A stretch of 6,851 nt of DNA from Candidatus Poribacteria bacterium (GCA_009845505.1 VXZL01000069.1:1-6851), one strand, 5' to 3'; counted from the stretch's first letter, positions 1-5,882 are shown. Program-made: numbers and translations. Notes: generated from the letters alone by a model not told the origin.

Positions 1-31
1 TCCTTGCAATTCGGGTTAAGACTATGTTAAA

Positions 32-62
32 ATTCAGAATTAATCCAAAACTCAGTCTGAAT
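32..62. repeat. Inverted repeat in the leader of the first gene
   Basis: ATTCAGA (32-38) is the exact reverse complement of TCTGAAT (56-62), with 17 nt between the arms. The left arm also lies within an 11-bp odd palindrome, AATTCAGAATT (31-41). The pair sits 29 bp before the start codon of the downstream gene, where an operator or leader hairpin could lie. No convincing -35/-10 pair is visible beside it and the region is AT-rich, so chance is a real alternative. Confidence 0.25.
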
Positions 63-90
63 CGTAGATTATATCCTTTGGGAGGAGACT

Positions 91-855
91 ATGAAAGTAG
101 GTATTAGGGACGGAATGTTGCCCGTTTCCTTTGAAGAATCGTTTCAGAAAGCAAAAGAAATTGGGTTCGATGGTGTCGAGGTATGTATGGGAGTCAACTA
201 CCGTGAGCATCTGCTCTGGCAGGATGGCGGTATCGGCAAGGTAAACAGTTTAGCAGAAGCAGCCGGTGTCGAAATCCCCTCACTATCACCCGGTGGTTTT
301 ACTGCTTATTCGTTTATGCATCCGACCGATAGCACACGGAGCGAAGGCATCGCGAAGCTGCAATATCTCGCAGAGACCGCACCGCAACTCGGTGCGAAGG
401 TGATCCTGGTACCGTTTTTTGGGAACGGTAAAATCGAGGACGACCACATCGCCGCACCACGTTTCATAGACGGGTTGAAAGCCGCTGCCGAAACCGCCGA
501 AAAATATGGCATCTCTCTCGCAGTGGAATCAACCTTAAGCGCAGAACAGCACCAAAGAATTATTGATAACGTCGGTTCATCAGCCGTTGGGGTCTACTAT
601 GACATGGGTAACGCCACCGGATTCGGTTACGACTCGCCAGCCGAGATTCGGAGCCTCGGTTCTGCTATTTCACAGATGCACATCAAGGATACAAGCGGCA
701 ATCACGCTGGCGAAGGCGATGTCGATTTCCCCGCAGTCTTTGACGCTACTCACGCTATTGGATACGACAGTTGGTTCGTACTGGAAACGCCCGGAAAAGA
801 TGATCCAGTGGCATCCGCAGCGAAAAACCTCAATTTCGTGAGGAATAACTTTTGA
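91..855 (+). CDS. Sugar phosphate isomerase/epimerase-like TIM-barrel protein
   Basis: This 254-aa protein belongs to the xylose isomerase-like / AP endonuclease 2 TIM-barrel superfamily, whose members isomerise or epimerise sugars and related polyols using a divalent metal. The first strand-helix unit reads EIGFDGVEV (residues 23-31), the usual opening signature. The likely metal ligands occur in the expected order: Glu146 in LAVES, Asp171 in YYDMGN (169-174), His197 in MHIKD (196-200) and Glu232 in VLETPG (230-235). The length (about 250-290 aa is usual) and the C-terminal VLE strand suggest a complete protein. GGAGGAG at 81-87, four bases before the ATG, fixes the start. There is no signal peptide, so it should be cytoplasmic. 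The substrate cannot be read from the sequence; family members act on tagatose/psicose, hydroxypyruvate, inosose and others. A separate Shine-Dalgarno precedes the next gene 49 bp downstream, so the two may share a transcript. Confidence 0.87.
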   Translation: MKVGIRDGMLPVSFEESFQKAKEIGFDGVEVCMGVNYREHLLWQDGGIGKVNSLAEAAGVEIPSLSPGGFTAYSFMHPTDSTRSEGIAKLQYLAETAPQLGAKVILVPFFGNGKIEDDHIAAPRFIDGLKAAAETAEKYGISLAVESTLSAEQHQRIIDNVGSSAVGVYYDMGNATGFGYDSPAEIRSLGSAISQMHIKDTSGNHAGEGDVDFPAVFDATHAIGYDSWFVLETPGKDDPVASAAKNLNFVRNNF

Positions 856-904
856 AGTAAGGTGCTACTTGGTATCCGAACCCGTTTCATAATGGAGAAT
901 CGGC

Positions 905-1723
905 ATGAACAGTCCGAAAACAATGGTTCCACGCTCCGAAAGTAAGAAACTTCTGTCTCTACCAACGCGCGAAGCAGAACTACTCTTTCAAAGCTACGAA
1001 AAGCATCAGCAATTAGAGATACTCTCTGCAACCCGTAACCCAAAATCACGCGAGCAGCTTTATTATCTCGTACCTGACTGTACCGAACTTATTCAGGAAA
1101 GTACTACCGAGGATGTACTCCAAGTCCTTGATACAATGCTCGGTACAGGACTCGCCTCGGTCCTATTGCCGTGCCTCTCAAACGAACAATTTGAGGAACT
1201 CCTTGACATCGCTGTTTGGCGGGATGGAAAACTTGATGAAGAGTCATTGGACCTCTGGCTTTTTGAACTTTCTGAATGCGAACGGGACGACCTCGGACGG
1301 TTCCTCAGAGAACTCGACCTCCGGTTATTAGCAACCCTTCTCCACGGACGCATCACAGTCAAAAGTCAATACACCGCTATGTTCCTCGAAAATGAATTGA
1401 TGGACCCAGGCTCGCCTGCAATTGACTATGCCGACGAACGCGCACGGGCAATTTGCGATGCCATCTGGGAAGCAGACCATGAGATTTTCGGAATACTTAT
1501 CAACGAACTCGCTGATATTGATGCCGAGGGCAATGTCGAAGCTGAACTCGCTGCTGTTTTTGATGCCGCAAAAGCGGATAGAGCCGAACGCGTCCAGGCG
1601 CGTGATAAGGAAACCGGTATTGATGTCACCGAAGCCGACCTCATGGAAAAGGTCGATTTAGAATCACTTACACTTGATGAGGACGACGAGGACGACGATG
1701 CACTCGACAACAAAAACGAATAG
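905..1723 (+). CDS. DUF6178-like protein, N-terminal half (possibly frameshifted)
   Basis: This 272-aa acidic, helix-rich protein has no signal peptide. GGAGA at 894-898, six bases before the ATG, supports the start. Residues 51-150 (LYYLVPDCTELI, then LLDIAVWRDGKLD at 99-111, DLWLFELSE at 116-124 and LRELDLRLLATLL at 134-146) resemble what I recall of the DUF6178 family. In that family a run of short helices contains the pattern 'aspeQ..flLDle.W..drLd...l..WL'. The function of the family is unknown to me. The ORF ends in an acidic tail (residues 258-266, almost all Asp/Glu) and stops at 1723. The following ORF in the +1 frame continues with what looks like the C-terminal half of the same family. 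Deleting one base from the A5 tract at 1712-1716 would join the frames as DNKTNRFSLVAD. The gene could therefore be a frameshifted single CDS, a natural two-gene split, or a sequencing indel. Coding status is firm; the family name is tentative. Confidence 0.72.
   Translation: MNSPKTMVPRSESKKLLSLPTREAELLFQSYEKHQQLEILSATRNPKSREQLYYLVPDCTELIQESTTEDVLQVLDTMLGTGLASVLLPCLSNEQFEELLDIAVWRDGKLDEESLDLWLFELSECERDDLGRFLRELDLRLLATLLHGRITVKSQYTAMFLENELMDPGSPAIDYADERARAICDAIWEADHEIFGILINELADIDAEGNVEAELAAVFDAAKADRAERVQARDKETGIDVTEADLMEKVDLESLTLDEDDEDDDALDNKNE
1679..1696 (+). repeat. Tandem 9-bp GAGGACGAC repeat at the ORF junction
   Basis: Two perfect copies of GAGGACGAC (1679-1687 and 1688-1696) encode the acidic tail of the upstream ORF. 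The GAGG at 1688-1691 also lies six bases before the ATG at 1698 and could serve as that ORF's Shine-Dalgarno sequence. The repeat is a plausible site for slippage, although a 9-bp change would not by itself alter the frame. Confidence 0.6.
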
Positions 1724-2669
1724 GTTTTCCCTTGTAGCAGACGCAACGCTTGATAGTCGACTCTTTCTCGCACAAGCACTCACACATGGAGATACCCTCG
1801 ACGGTATTCCGCGTGAACAGGCGGATACGCTCTATCAGAACATCGCCGCTATCGCCCACAAACTCATCACAATGAAGACAAGAGATCTCTCCGATGAGTC
1901 GGCACTCCGAACGCACATTCAAACCGCATTTACGCTTACCAGTCTTGGATTAGAATACGGCAGCAAAGGCGATCTTGACAAAGCAGTTCGTCTCCTTCGC
2001 AAAAACCGGGTCGTCAAGTTCTTCCAAATCGGCAATACGTTAACAGAAAAGTTGTTAGAGAGAGCACGACATCTTTTGGACAACGGCGCAATCCTGCCCC
2101 CTACATCGGATGAAGAACGGATTCTCGGGGCAAACTACACGGACATGGAAACCGAAAGCATCCCAATCTATACACAGACGGAACTCGAATTTCTAAAGGC
2201 GTTGCTCACCTATAGGACAACGATTCGGACGCTTCAGGTAACAATCAGAGAGGCGGATTTTCCAAGAGCATTCATCCACTTGGCTGAGGTTGACACCATT
2301 GATCGGCAGCTGGCGTGCATCGAGAACCGATGCCACTACGTTCACGCCTTACCACAAGAAAATCTATTCGCGCTCGATCCGCCGCTTAGCATTTTCCCGA
2401 ATCCTATTGAGCAGCTCACGCTTGGATTGATAGTTAACCTTGTGCTGTATCGTCAAATTGATTTCCAGTTAGACGCAGATACCCGGCAGGACTTCCACGA
2501 ACTTGCTTACGTTGACGGTGAAATTCGACCTTCTCTCCGACAACAGCTGCTCGATTGGGTCTCGCAGTACCTTGAGCAAGGACATCAACCGGAGGCTGTA
2601 AGAACGTATGCTGTCTCCTATTGGGACGACTGCCTTCGGACTGAAGGGCAAAGAATCTCCGCTGAATAG
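1698..2669 (+). CDS. DUF6178-like protein, C-terminal half (overlapping ORF in +1 frame)
   Basis: This 323-aa ORF overlaps the end of the preceding one by 26 bp. I chose ATG 1698 because GAGG at 1688-1691 is well spaced and because conserved-looking sequence begins only at about residue 10 (FSLVAD). TTG 1674 and ATG 1677 are in-frame alternatives that would add only a low-complexity RTTRTT stretch. The protein is helix-rich and mostly cytoplasmic-looking. Residues 83-113 (LGLEYGSKGDLDKAVRLL and then VVKFFQIGN) resemble the second half of DUF6178 proteins as I remember them, where a GLE motif precedes a Phe-rich 'lFr.G' helix. This half normally follows the N-terminal half in one polypeptide, and the two ORFs together (about 595 aa) would make a plausible full-length family member. 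Translational coupling through the overlap would keep both halves at similar levels if the split is natural. Its stop codon lies inside a hairpin shared with the convergent gene. Confidence 0.68.
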   Translation: MHSTTKTNRFSLVADATLDSRLFLAQALTHGDTLDGIPREQADTLYQNIAAIAHKLITMKTRDLSDESALRTHIQTAFTLTSLGLEYGSKGDLDKAVRLLRKNRVVKFFQIGNTLTEKLLERARHLLDNGAILPPTSDEERILGANYTDMETESIPIYTQTELEFLKALLTYRTTIRTLQVTIREADFPRAFIHLAEVDTIDRQLACIENRCHYVHALPQENLFALDPPLSIFPNPIEQLTLGLIVNLVLYRQIDFQLDADTRQDFHELAYVDGEIRPSLRQQLLDWVSQYLEQGHQPEAVRTYAVSYWDDCLRTEGQRISAE

Positions 2670-2678
2670 ATTCAGCGG
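2659..2678. terminator. Hairpin containing both convergent stop codons
   Basis: CCGCTGAA (2659-2666) and TTCAGCGG (2671-2678) form a perfect 8-bp stem with the 4-nt loop TAGA. The plus-strand stop TAG (2667-2669) is in the loop and the minus-strand stop TGA (2672-2674 on the plus strand) is in the right arm. Only two bases separate the two genes. The position suggests a bidirectional terminator or a 3'-end stabilising stem. Neither side has a clear T-run, so classic intrinsic termination is not shown. Confidence 0.5.
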
Positions 2679-3346
2679 TCAAGTGACCGTCGCTTTGCTT
2701 CTGTAATTGCCCTAAGTGCTCGCACAGTGCCCATGTCGTTCAACGCCCGTTCTGCCATGCGACGGAGATCTTGATCCGGTGAATTCAGTGCCTTAACCAA
2801 TGGATCAACCGCTGGCGTGCCTATCCGAATCAAAGCACGGACGGTAAGTCGACGGACGTTCCACTCCGGATCGGTGAGGGAGGTGATGAGGGCTGGAATG
2901 ATTGTATCCAGTGGTTTGCCGATTTCGCCTAACGCATAGGCGGCATTCAGTCGAATATCCGCTGACGGTGCTGCGGTTAAGGCATCAATAAGATACGGCA
3001 CGGCGGGTTCACCTATACCCTGAAGCGCGACCGAACCGACAACGCGGACTGTCTCCTCTGGATCGGCGAGGGAGGTGATAATTGCAGGCACAACGCGAGC
3101 CGTCGGGGTCTTAATCTCGCTGAGCGTCCACACGGACATCTCACGAATCTGAGGATTTTCATGGGATAACCCTTGAATCAGGGCATCAATCGCCGCGGGT
3201 CCCATCTCGACTAAGGTTTCTCCTGCTTCAGTGCGACGAAACACTTCTGTGTCACCCAGTTGGTTAACAAATGCTTTTGCCCGTTGATCCTCTGATTGGC
3301 ATGCCATCAAGCATAGAAACATGGAAAGTAAGAAAAAGCGTTTCAT
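2672..3346 (-). CDS. HEAT-repeat lipoprotein
   Basis: This 224-aa protein starts with a short signal peptide, MKRFF plus a hydrophobic stretch, ending in the lipobox L13-M-A-C16. It should be lipidated on Cys16 and anchored to a membrane facing the periplasm or cell surface. From about residue 25 it consists of tandem HEAT / PBS-lyase-type helical repeats of about 32-37 aa, carrying the usual signatures AAIDALIQGL (51-60), VRVVGSVALQGIGEPAVPYLIDAL, IRLNAAYALGEIG and VRRLTVRALIRIGTPAVDPLVKAL. Two copies of a PAI/LITSL(A/T)DPE unit lie exactly 64 residues apart. At DNA level the stretch at 2868-2887 matches 3060-3079 at 19 of 20 positions, a sign of repeat duplication. Such solenoids bind protein partners; none can be named here. 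There is no Shine-Dalgarno before the ATG, and a strong promoter lies so close that the mRNA is probably leaderless. The gene converges on the DUF6178-like locus and diverges from msrA. Confidence 0.88.
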   Translation of the reverse strand: MKRFFLLSMFLCLMACQSEDQRAKAFVNQLGDTEVFRRTEAGETLVEMGPAAIDALIQGLSHENPQIREMSVWTLSEIKTPTARVVPAIITSLADPEETVRVVGSVALQGIGEPAVPYLIDALTAAPSADIRLNAAYALGEIGKPLDTIIPALITSLTDPEWNVRRLTVRALIRIGTPAVDPLVKALNSPDQDLRRMAERALNDMGTVRALRAITEAKRRSLDR

Positions 3347-3354
3347 AGGTCATA

Positions 3355-3383
3355 AGTATAGCACAGTTCTCTGCTTTTTGCAA
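3355..3383 (-). promoter_or_regulatory. Sigma-70-type promoter, probably giving a leaderless mRNA
   Basis: Reading the minus strand, TTGCAA (3383-3378) and TATACT (3360-3355) are separated by exactly 17 bp. They match the -35 and -10 consensus at four and five of six positions. Only eight bases lie between the -10 box and the A of the lipoprotein ATG at 3346. The expected transcription start is therefore within about 0-3 nt of the start codon, which agrees with the absence of any Shine-Dalgarno sequence. Confidence 0.65.
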
Positions 3384-3389
3384 GTGAGG

Positions 3390-3431
3390 CTCTTAACCAA
3401 TAACCAACAACTGACAACTAATAACCAGTAA
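3390..3431. repeat. Array of six degenerate heptamers
   Basis: The 42 bp divide without gaps into CTCTTAA, CCAATAA, CCAACAA, CTGACAA, CTAATAA and CCAGTAA, with consensus roughly C(C/T)AAYAA. The T/C-A-A ending recurs in every unit. Arrays of this form resemble the short tandemly repeated repetitive (STRR) heptamers known from cyanobacterial genomes. The array lies between the divergent lipoprotein and msrA genes, just upstream of the msrA Shine-Dalgarno. Confidence 0.6.
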
Positions 3432-3478
3432 AAGGAGACGCGCGGACTTCGCCACGACGCGAAAACCGCCAATGAAAA
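3431..3478 (+). promoter_or_regulatory. msrA leader: distant Shine-Dalgarno followed by a hairpin
   Basis: AAAGGAG (3431-3437) is the only good Shine-Dalgarno before msrA, but it lies 41 bases from the ATG at 3479. The start cannot move upstream because TGA (3473-3475) is in frame. Between them GCGG (3442-3445) pairs with CCGC (3466-3469), and TTCGC (3448-3452) pairs with GCGAA (3459-3463) around the loop CACGAC. This leaves a 2x2 internal loop. Folding reduces the unpaired distance to about 13 nt. Confidence 0.45.
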
Positions 3479-4021
3479 ATGCAATTAGAGACAGCGACAT
3501 TTGGCGCAGGTTGTTTTTGGTGTGTTGAGGCAGTCTTTCTACAACTGAAAGGCGTTCATGAGGTCATCTCAGGATACACTGGCGGAACGACTGTCAACCC
3601 GACTTATCAGGCAGTATGTATGGGAATGACGGGCCATGCTGAGGTGATTCAGATGCAATTCGATTCGAGTGTTATCTCTTATGAAGAATTATTGGAAGTC
3701 TTTTGGCACACGCACGATCCAACAACCTTAAATCGCCAAGGTGCTGATGTCGGCACCCAATACCGTTCGGCGATCTTCTATCACACGGAAGAACAACAAC
3801 GCATCGCTGAAAAATCTAAAGCAGAAACGGACGCATCCGATTTGTGGAAGGCACCGATCGTTACGGAAATTACACCAAGCGATACCTTTTATTCTGCTGA
3901 AGATTACCACCAAAACTATTTTGAACTGAATCCAAGGCAGCCTTACTGTCAATTCATAATCCATCCGAAGATGCAAAAATTCACAAAAGATTTCAAGGAC
4001 AAACTCAAAAATGACCAATAG
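3479..4021 (+). CDS. msrA: Peptide-methionine (S)-S-oxide reductase MsrA
   Basis: This 180-aa protein repairs oxidised methionine by reducing the S-epimer of methionine sulfoxide, free or in proteins, with thioredoxin as the usual donor. The family signature GAGCFWCVE is at residues 9-17, with Cys12 as the catalytic nucleophile. GHAE with Glu55 and the HDPTTLNRQGADVGTQYRS block (79-97) that lines the active site follow. AEDYHQNYF (140-148) and QPYCQFIIHPK (154-164) close the fold. Cys15 and Cys157 are candidates for resolving disulfides. The length is normal for a single-domain MsrA and no MsrB domain is fused. There is no signal peptide, so it should be cytoplasmic. The in-frame TGA at 3473-3475 sets the start limit, and M-x-x-E-x-ATFGAGCFW fits the family's usual N-terminus. 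The stop overlaps the next gene by 11 bp, suggesting one transcript with the efflux adaptor. Confidence 0.96.
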   Translation: MQLETATFGAGCFWCVEAVFLQLKGVHEVISGYTGGTTVNPTYQAVCMGMTGHAEVIQMQFDSSVISYEELLEVFWHTHDPTTLNRQGADVGTQYRSAIFYHTEEQQRIAEKSKAETDASDLWKAPIVTEITPSDTFYSAEDYHQNYFELNPRQPYCQFIIHPKMQKFTKDFKDKLKNDQ

Positions 4022-5588
4022 ACACATGCTGAAAACGTCCGTGATAAAACTCCTCCTCATCATCTCTTGTTTGAGCGTCGGCGATGCAATCGCCCAAGAA
4101 GCAACATCGCCGGTAGCCGTATCCGTTACAACAGCGAGACGCGGGACGATTGTTTCCGCTAAGCAGTACACTGGACATTTAGAACCACAAGCAGAAGTCC
4201 AAGTATTCGCCAATGTTTCGGGGAAAATTGTTGCATTGGGTGCAACAGTCGGACAAAATGTCGCGAAAGGCGATGTACTCGCAGAGACCGATTCGAGTGA
4301 AGCCACACTCGCTGTGATACGCGCAGAATCAGCACTGAGTAGCGCACAATCTCGACTCACGGCAACACAAGCAAACGCCCAAGGACGCGTTGAGTCTCAG
4401 TTAGCCGTTGCACAGGAAACGCTAATGACGGCGCAGTCGCAGCTGACGGAAACGAAGTCACTTGCCGAGATGCGTATTCGGAATCAACTCGTGCAGGCAG
4501 AAGCGGCGTACCAAGCAGCTCAGGAATCCATCGAAAAATCGGAAACAAATGCAGAGCAGTCGTTGACACGGGCAAAAGTCGAACTCGACAAAGCACAGTT
4601 AGACTTTGAACGCACAAAGTCGCTTCATGAAAAACAGCACGTCAGTGATAGCGATTTTGAAGGAGTGGAAAACCGCTTGAAAGTCGCACAAACCCGCTAC
4701 GAAGAAGCCGTCGTTACAGCAAACCAATTTCAGGAGGGTGCGAGGCATCCGTCCGTGGAAAGAGCAAAAGCAGAATTAGATGTTGCCCAGAAACTCGTGG
4801 AAATTCGTGCGTGGGAACGCGAGATCGCTTTAGCAGAATCAAAAGTTACACAAGCGCAGGCTGATTTCAGTGCAGCACAGAAACTGGTGGAAGCGAAATC
4901 GTGGGAACGTGAGATTGAAATCGCGAGCGCCGCGGTCCGTCAAGCCGAAGAACAACTTAAAATCGCGGGGGAACAATTGAGTGACGCTATCATTAAATCC
5001 CCGATTGACGGCGTTATCGCAACACGCCACTCAAATGTGGATGATTACGCGCTATCTGCCGCGTCACCTACGGGGAAACCGATATTTACAATAATCGGTG
5101 TTGATCGCCTCAAAGCCGTTTGGAGCATGCCCGTTGGGGAGGTGCGCCGCATTAACACCGGCGAACTCGTTTTGATTTCCACGAACGCTGGCATTCAAAA
5201 TATTGTCGGCACGATTGACTTTATCAGTCCAACGGTTGATCGTGAAAACAACACAGTGCTTGTCCAAGCAACCGTGCCGAACGCCGCGGGATCCCTCTCT
5301 CACAACAGCAGTCTGAAACCGGGCGGCACAATCACAGTTTCCATCAAAACAGGCGAACGCAAAAACGTCCAATTGCTCCCTTTCCATGCTGTCCTACACA
5401 TTCAGAACGGGAGTGGGACTGTCTTTACTGTTAGAGAAAATGCAGCGCACCGAGAACAGATAAACGTTGGTGCTGTTTATGGTGGGGAAATCGAGATTAC
5501 CTCAAGACTTATCAACGGAACACAAGTGATTGTGAGTGAGCAGCACCGGTTACAGGAAGGAACGCCCGTGTCTATTGTTCGTGATTAA
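4011..5588 (+). CDS. Efflux pump periplasmic adaptor (HlyD/AcrA-type membrane fusion protein)
   Basis: This 525-aa protein is the periplasmic adaptor of a tripartite efflux or secretion system, joining an inner-membrane pump to a TolC-type channel. A signal peptide (about residues 7-28, ending AIA) is followed by the first half of a biotinyl-lipoyl domain (GHLEPQAEVQVFANVSGKI, 55-73, then VAKGDVLAE). A very long alpha-hairpin (about 98-325) comes next, then the returning lipoyl half (SPIDGVIATRH, 330-340), a beta-barrel and a membrane-proximal domain. The hairpin tip carries R201-x3-L205-x6-S212, the same spacing as the AcrA tip residues that touch TolC. Each helix is about 110 residues, nearer HlyD/EmrA than AcrA. 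A perfect 30-residue period (252-281 and 282-311) has lengthened the descending helix. AAGGA at 3995-3999 precedes ATG 4011; ATG 4026 is an alternative that leaves the signal peptide intact. No pump or channel gene follows, so its partners are encoded elsewhere. Confidence 0.92.
   Translation: MTNRHMLKTSVIKLLLIISCLSVGDAIAQEATSPVAVSVTTARRGTIVSAKQYTGHLEPQAEVQVFANVSGKIVALGATVGQNVAKGDVLAETDSSEATLAVIRAESALSSAQSRLTATQANAQGRVESQLAVAQETLMTAQSQLTETKSLAEMRIRNQLVQAEAAYQAAQESIEKSETNAEQSLTRAKVELDKAQLDFERTKSLHEKQHVSDSDFEGVENRLKVAQTRYEEAVVTANQFQEGARHPSVERAKAELDVAQKLVEIRAWEREIALAESKVTQAQADFSAAQKLVEAKSWEREIEIASAAVRQAEEQLKIAGEQLSDAIIKSPIDGVIATRHSNVDDYALSAASPTGKPIFTIIGVDRLKAVWSMPVGEVRRINTGELVLISTNAGIQNIVGTIDFISPTVDRENNTVLVQATVPNAAGSLSHNSSLKPGGTITVSIKTGERKNVQLLPFHAVLHIQNGSGTVFTVRENAAHREQINVGAVYGGEIEITSRLINGTQVIVSEQHRLQEGTPVSIVRD
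4764..4943 (+). repeat. In-frame 90-bp duplication within the adaptor coiled coil
   Basis: Two adjacent 90-bp units (4764-4853 and 4854-4943) encode 30-residue repeats sharing AQKLVE, WEREI and related positions. The DNA core is GCCCAGAAACTCGTGGAA versus GCACAGAAACTGGTGGAA. The unit encodes about four heptads, so copy number changes lengthen the helix without breaking it. Third-position differences show the duplication is not recent. Confidence 0.75.
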
Positions 5589-5591
5589 GGT

Positions 5592-5711
5592 AGGACTTAC
5601 GTATGCTGCTCTTTTGTAGCACAAACTTCATAGTTTGTGGCAGGAGACCATTGTGTTTTCCGAAAATTCTCATCTCACAGAACGGGCTGCAGTCAAAATT
5701 GCGTAAGTCCT
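5592..5711. mobile_element. MITE-like element with AGGACTTACG terminal inverted repeats
   Basis: AGGACTTACG (5592-5601) and CGTAAGTCCT (5702-5711) are perfect 10-bp inverted repeats bounding 120 bp with no transposase. Allowing one mismatch the arms extend to AGGACTTACG(T/C)A. I recall a similar AGGACTTACGCA terminus from small non-autonomous elements in other bacterial genomes. No clean target-site duplication is visible; the flanks are AAGGT and GTAAGG. It begins only three bases after the adaptor stop codon. Confidence 0.5.
5620..5639. repeat. Perfect 8-bp hairpin inside the MITE-like element
   Basis: CACAAACT (5620-5627) and AGTTTGTG (5632-5639) pair perfectly around TCAT. The hairpin begins 32 nt after the adaptor stop codon and could act as a 3' stem for the msrA-adaptor transcript. 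It is not followed by a T-run, so it is not a typical intrinsic terminator. It may instead be an internal part of the element. Confidence 0.45.
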
Positions 5712-5763
5712 GTAAGGGGTAGGTTCTGTGTCTACTCCATAGGACGTCTCTTAAAACAGGTAG

Positions 5764-5882
5764 GCGAGGTTTTGCAGCGTACACGCTCCCGGTGAAGTCC
5801 ACACGGGCTTCATACCGTTGATTTGGAATGCCATTAAGGCATTCATACCGTTGATTTATGCGACGGGCATTCCTAACCTCGC
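5764..5882. repeat. Multi-hairpin repeat element with alternative pairings
   Basis: Outer arms GCGAGGTT (5764-5771) and AACCTCGC (5875-5882) are perfect complements. Inside are three hairpins: AGCG/CGCT (5776-5787), GAAGTCC/GGGCTTC with one wobble pair (5794-5811), and GAATGCC/GGCATTC around ATTAA (5826-5844). GGAATGCC (5825-5832) can instead pair perfectly with GGCATTCC (5866-5873), so two folds compete. The 119-bp unit looks like a structured repeat, an insertion-sequence end or a small structured RNA; I cannot assign it to a known family. Confidence 0.45.
5809..5857. repeat. Two 16-bp direct repeats, 33 bp apart
   Basis: TTCATACCGTTGATTT occurs at 5809-5824 and again, identically, at 5842-5857. 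Most of the GAATGCC/GGCATTC hairpin fills the 17-bp gap, and its right arm overlaps the second copy. The pair lies inside the multi-hairpin element. Confidence 0.8.

Noticed and set aside
1..33. Promoter TTGCAA (4-9) with TATGTT (23-28) for the first gene
   Set aside because: The spacer is only 13 bp, too short for a sigma-70 promoter; the true promoter may lie left of the window.
1709..1723. Programmed -1 frameshift at AACAAAAAC
   Set aside because: A -1 shift would not enter the frame of the downstream ORF, which needs +1 (or -2), and the X-XXY-YYZ pattern is not met.
3472..3528. 18-codon leader peptide starting at ATG 3472, overlapping msrA
   Set aside because: It has no nearby Shine-Dalgarno and no attenuator-like codon run; it overlaps the start of msrA only by chance of the ATGAAAAATG sequence.
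3728..4360. 210-codon minus-strand open frame opposite msrA and the adaptor
   Set aside because: It is antisense to two well-supported genes and its composition shows no family signature; it is a shadow of their codon use.
5809..5857. Possible two-repeat CRISPR array
   Set aside because: The repeat is only 16 bp, occurs twice, and a hairpin rather than a unique spacer fills most of the gap; no cas gene is nearby.
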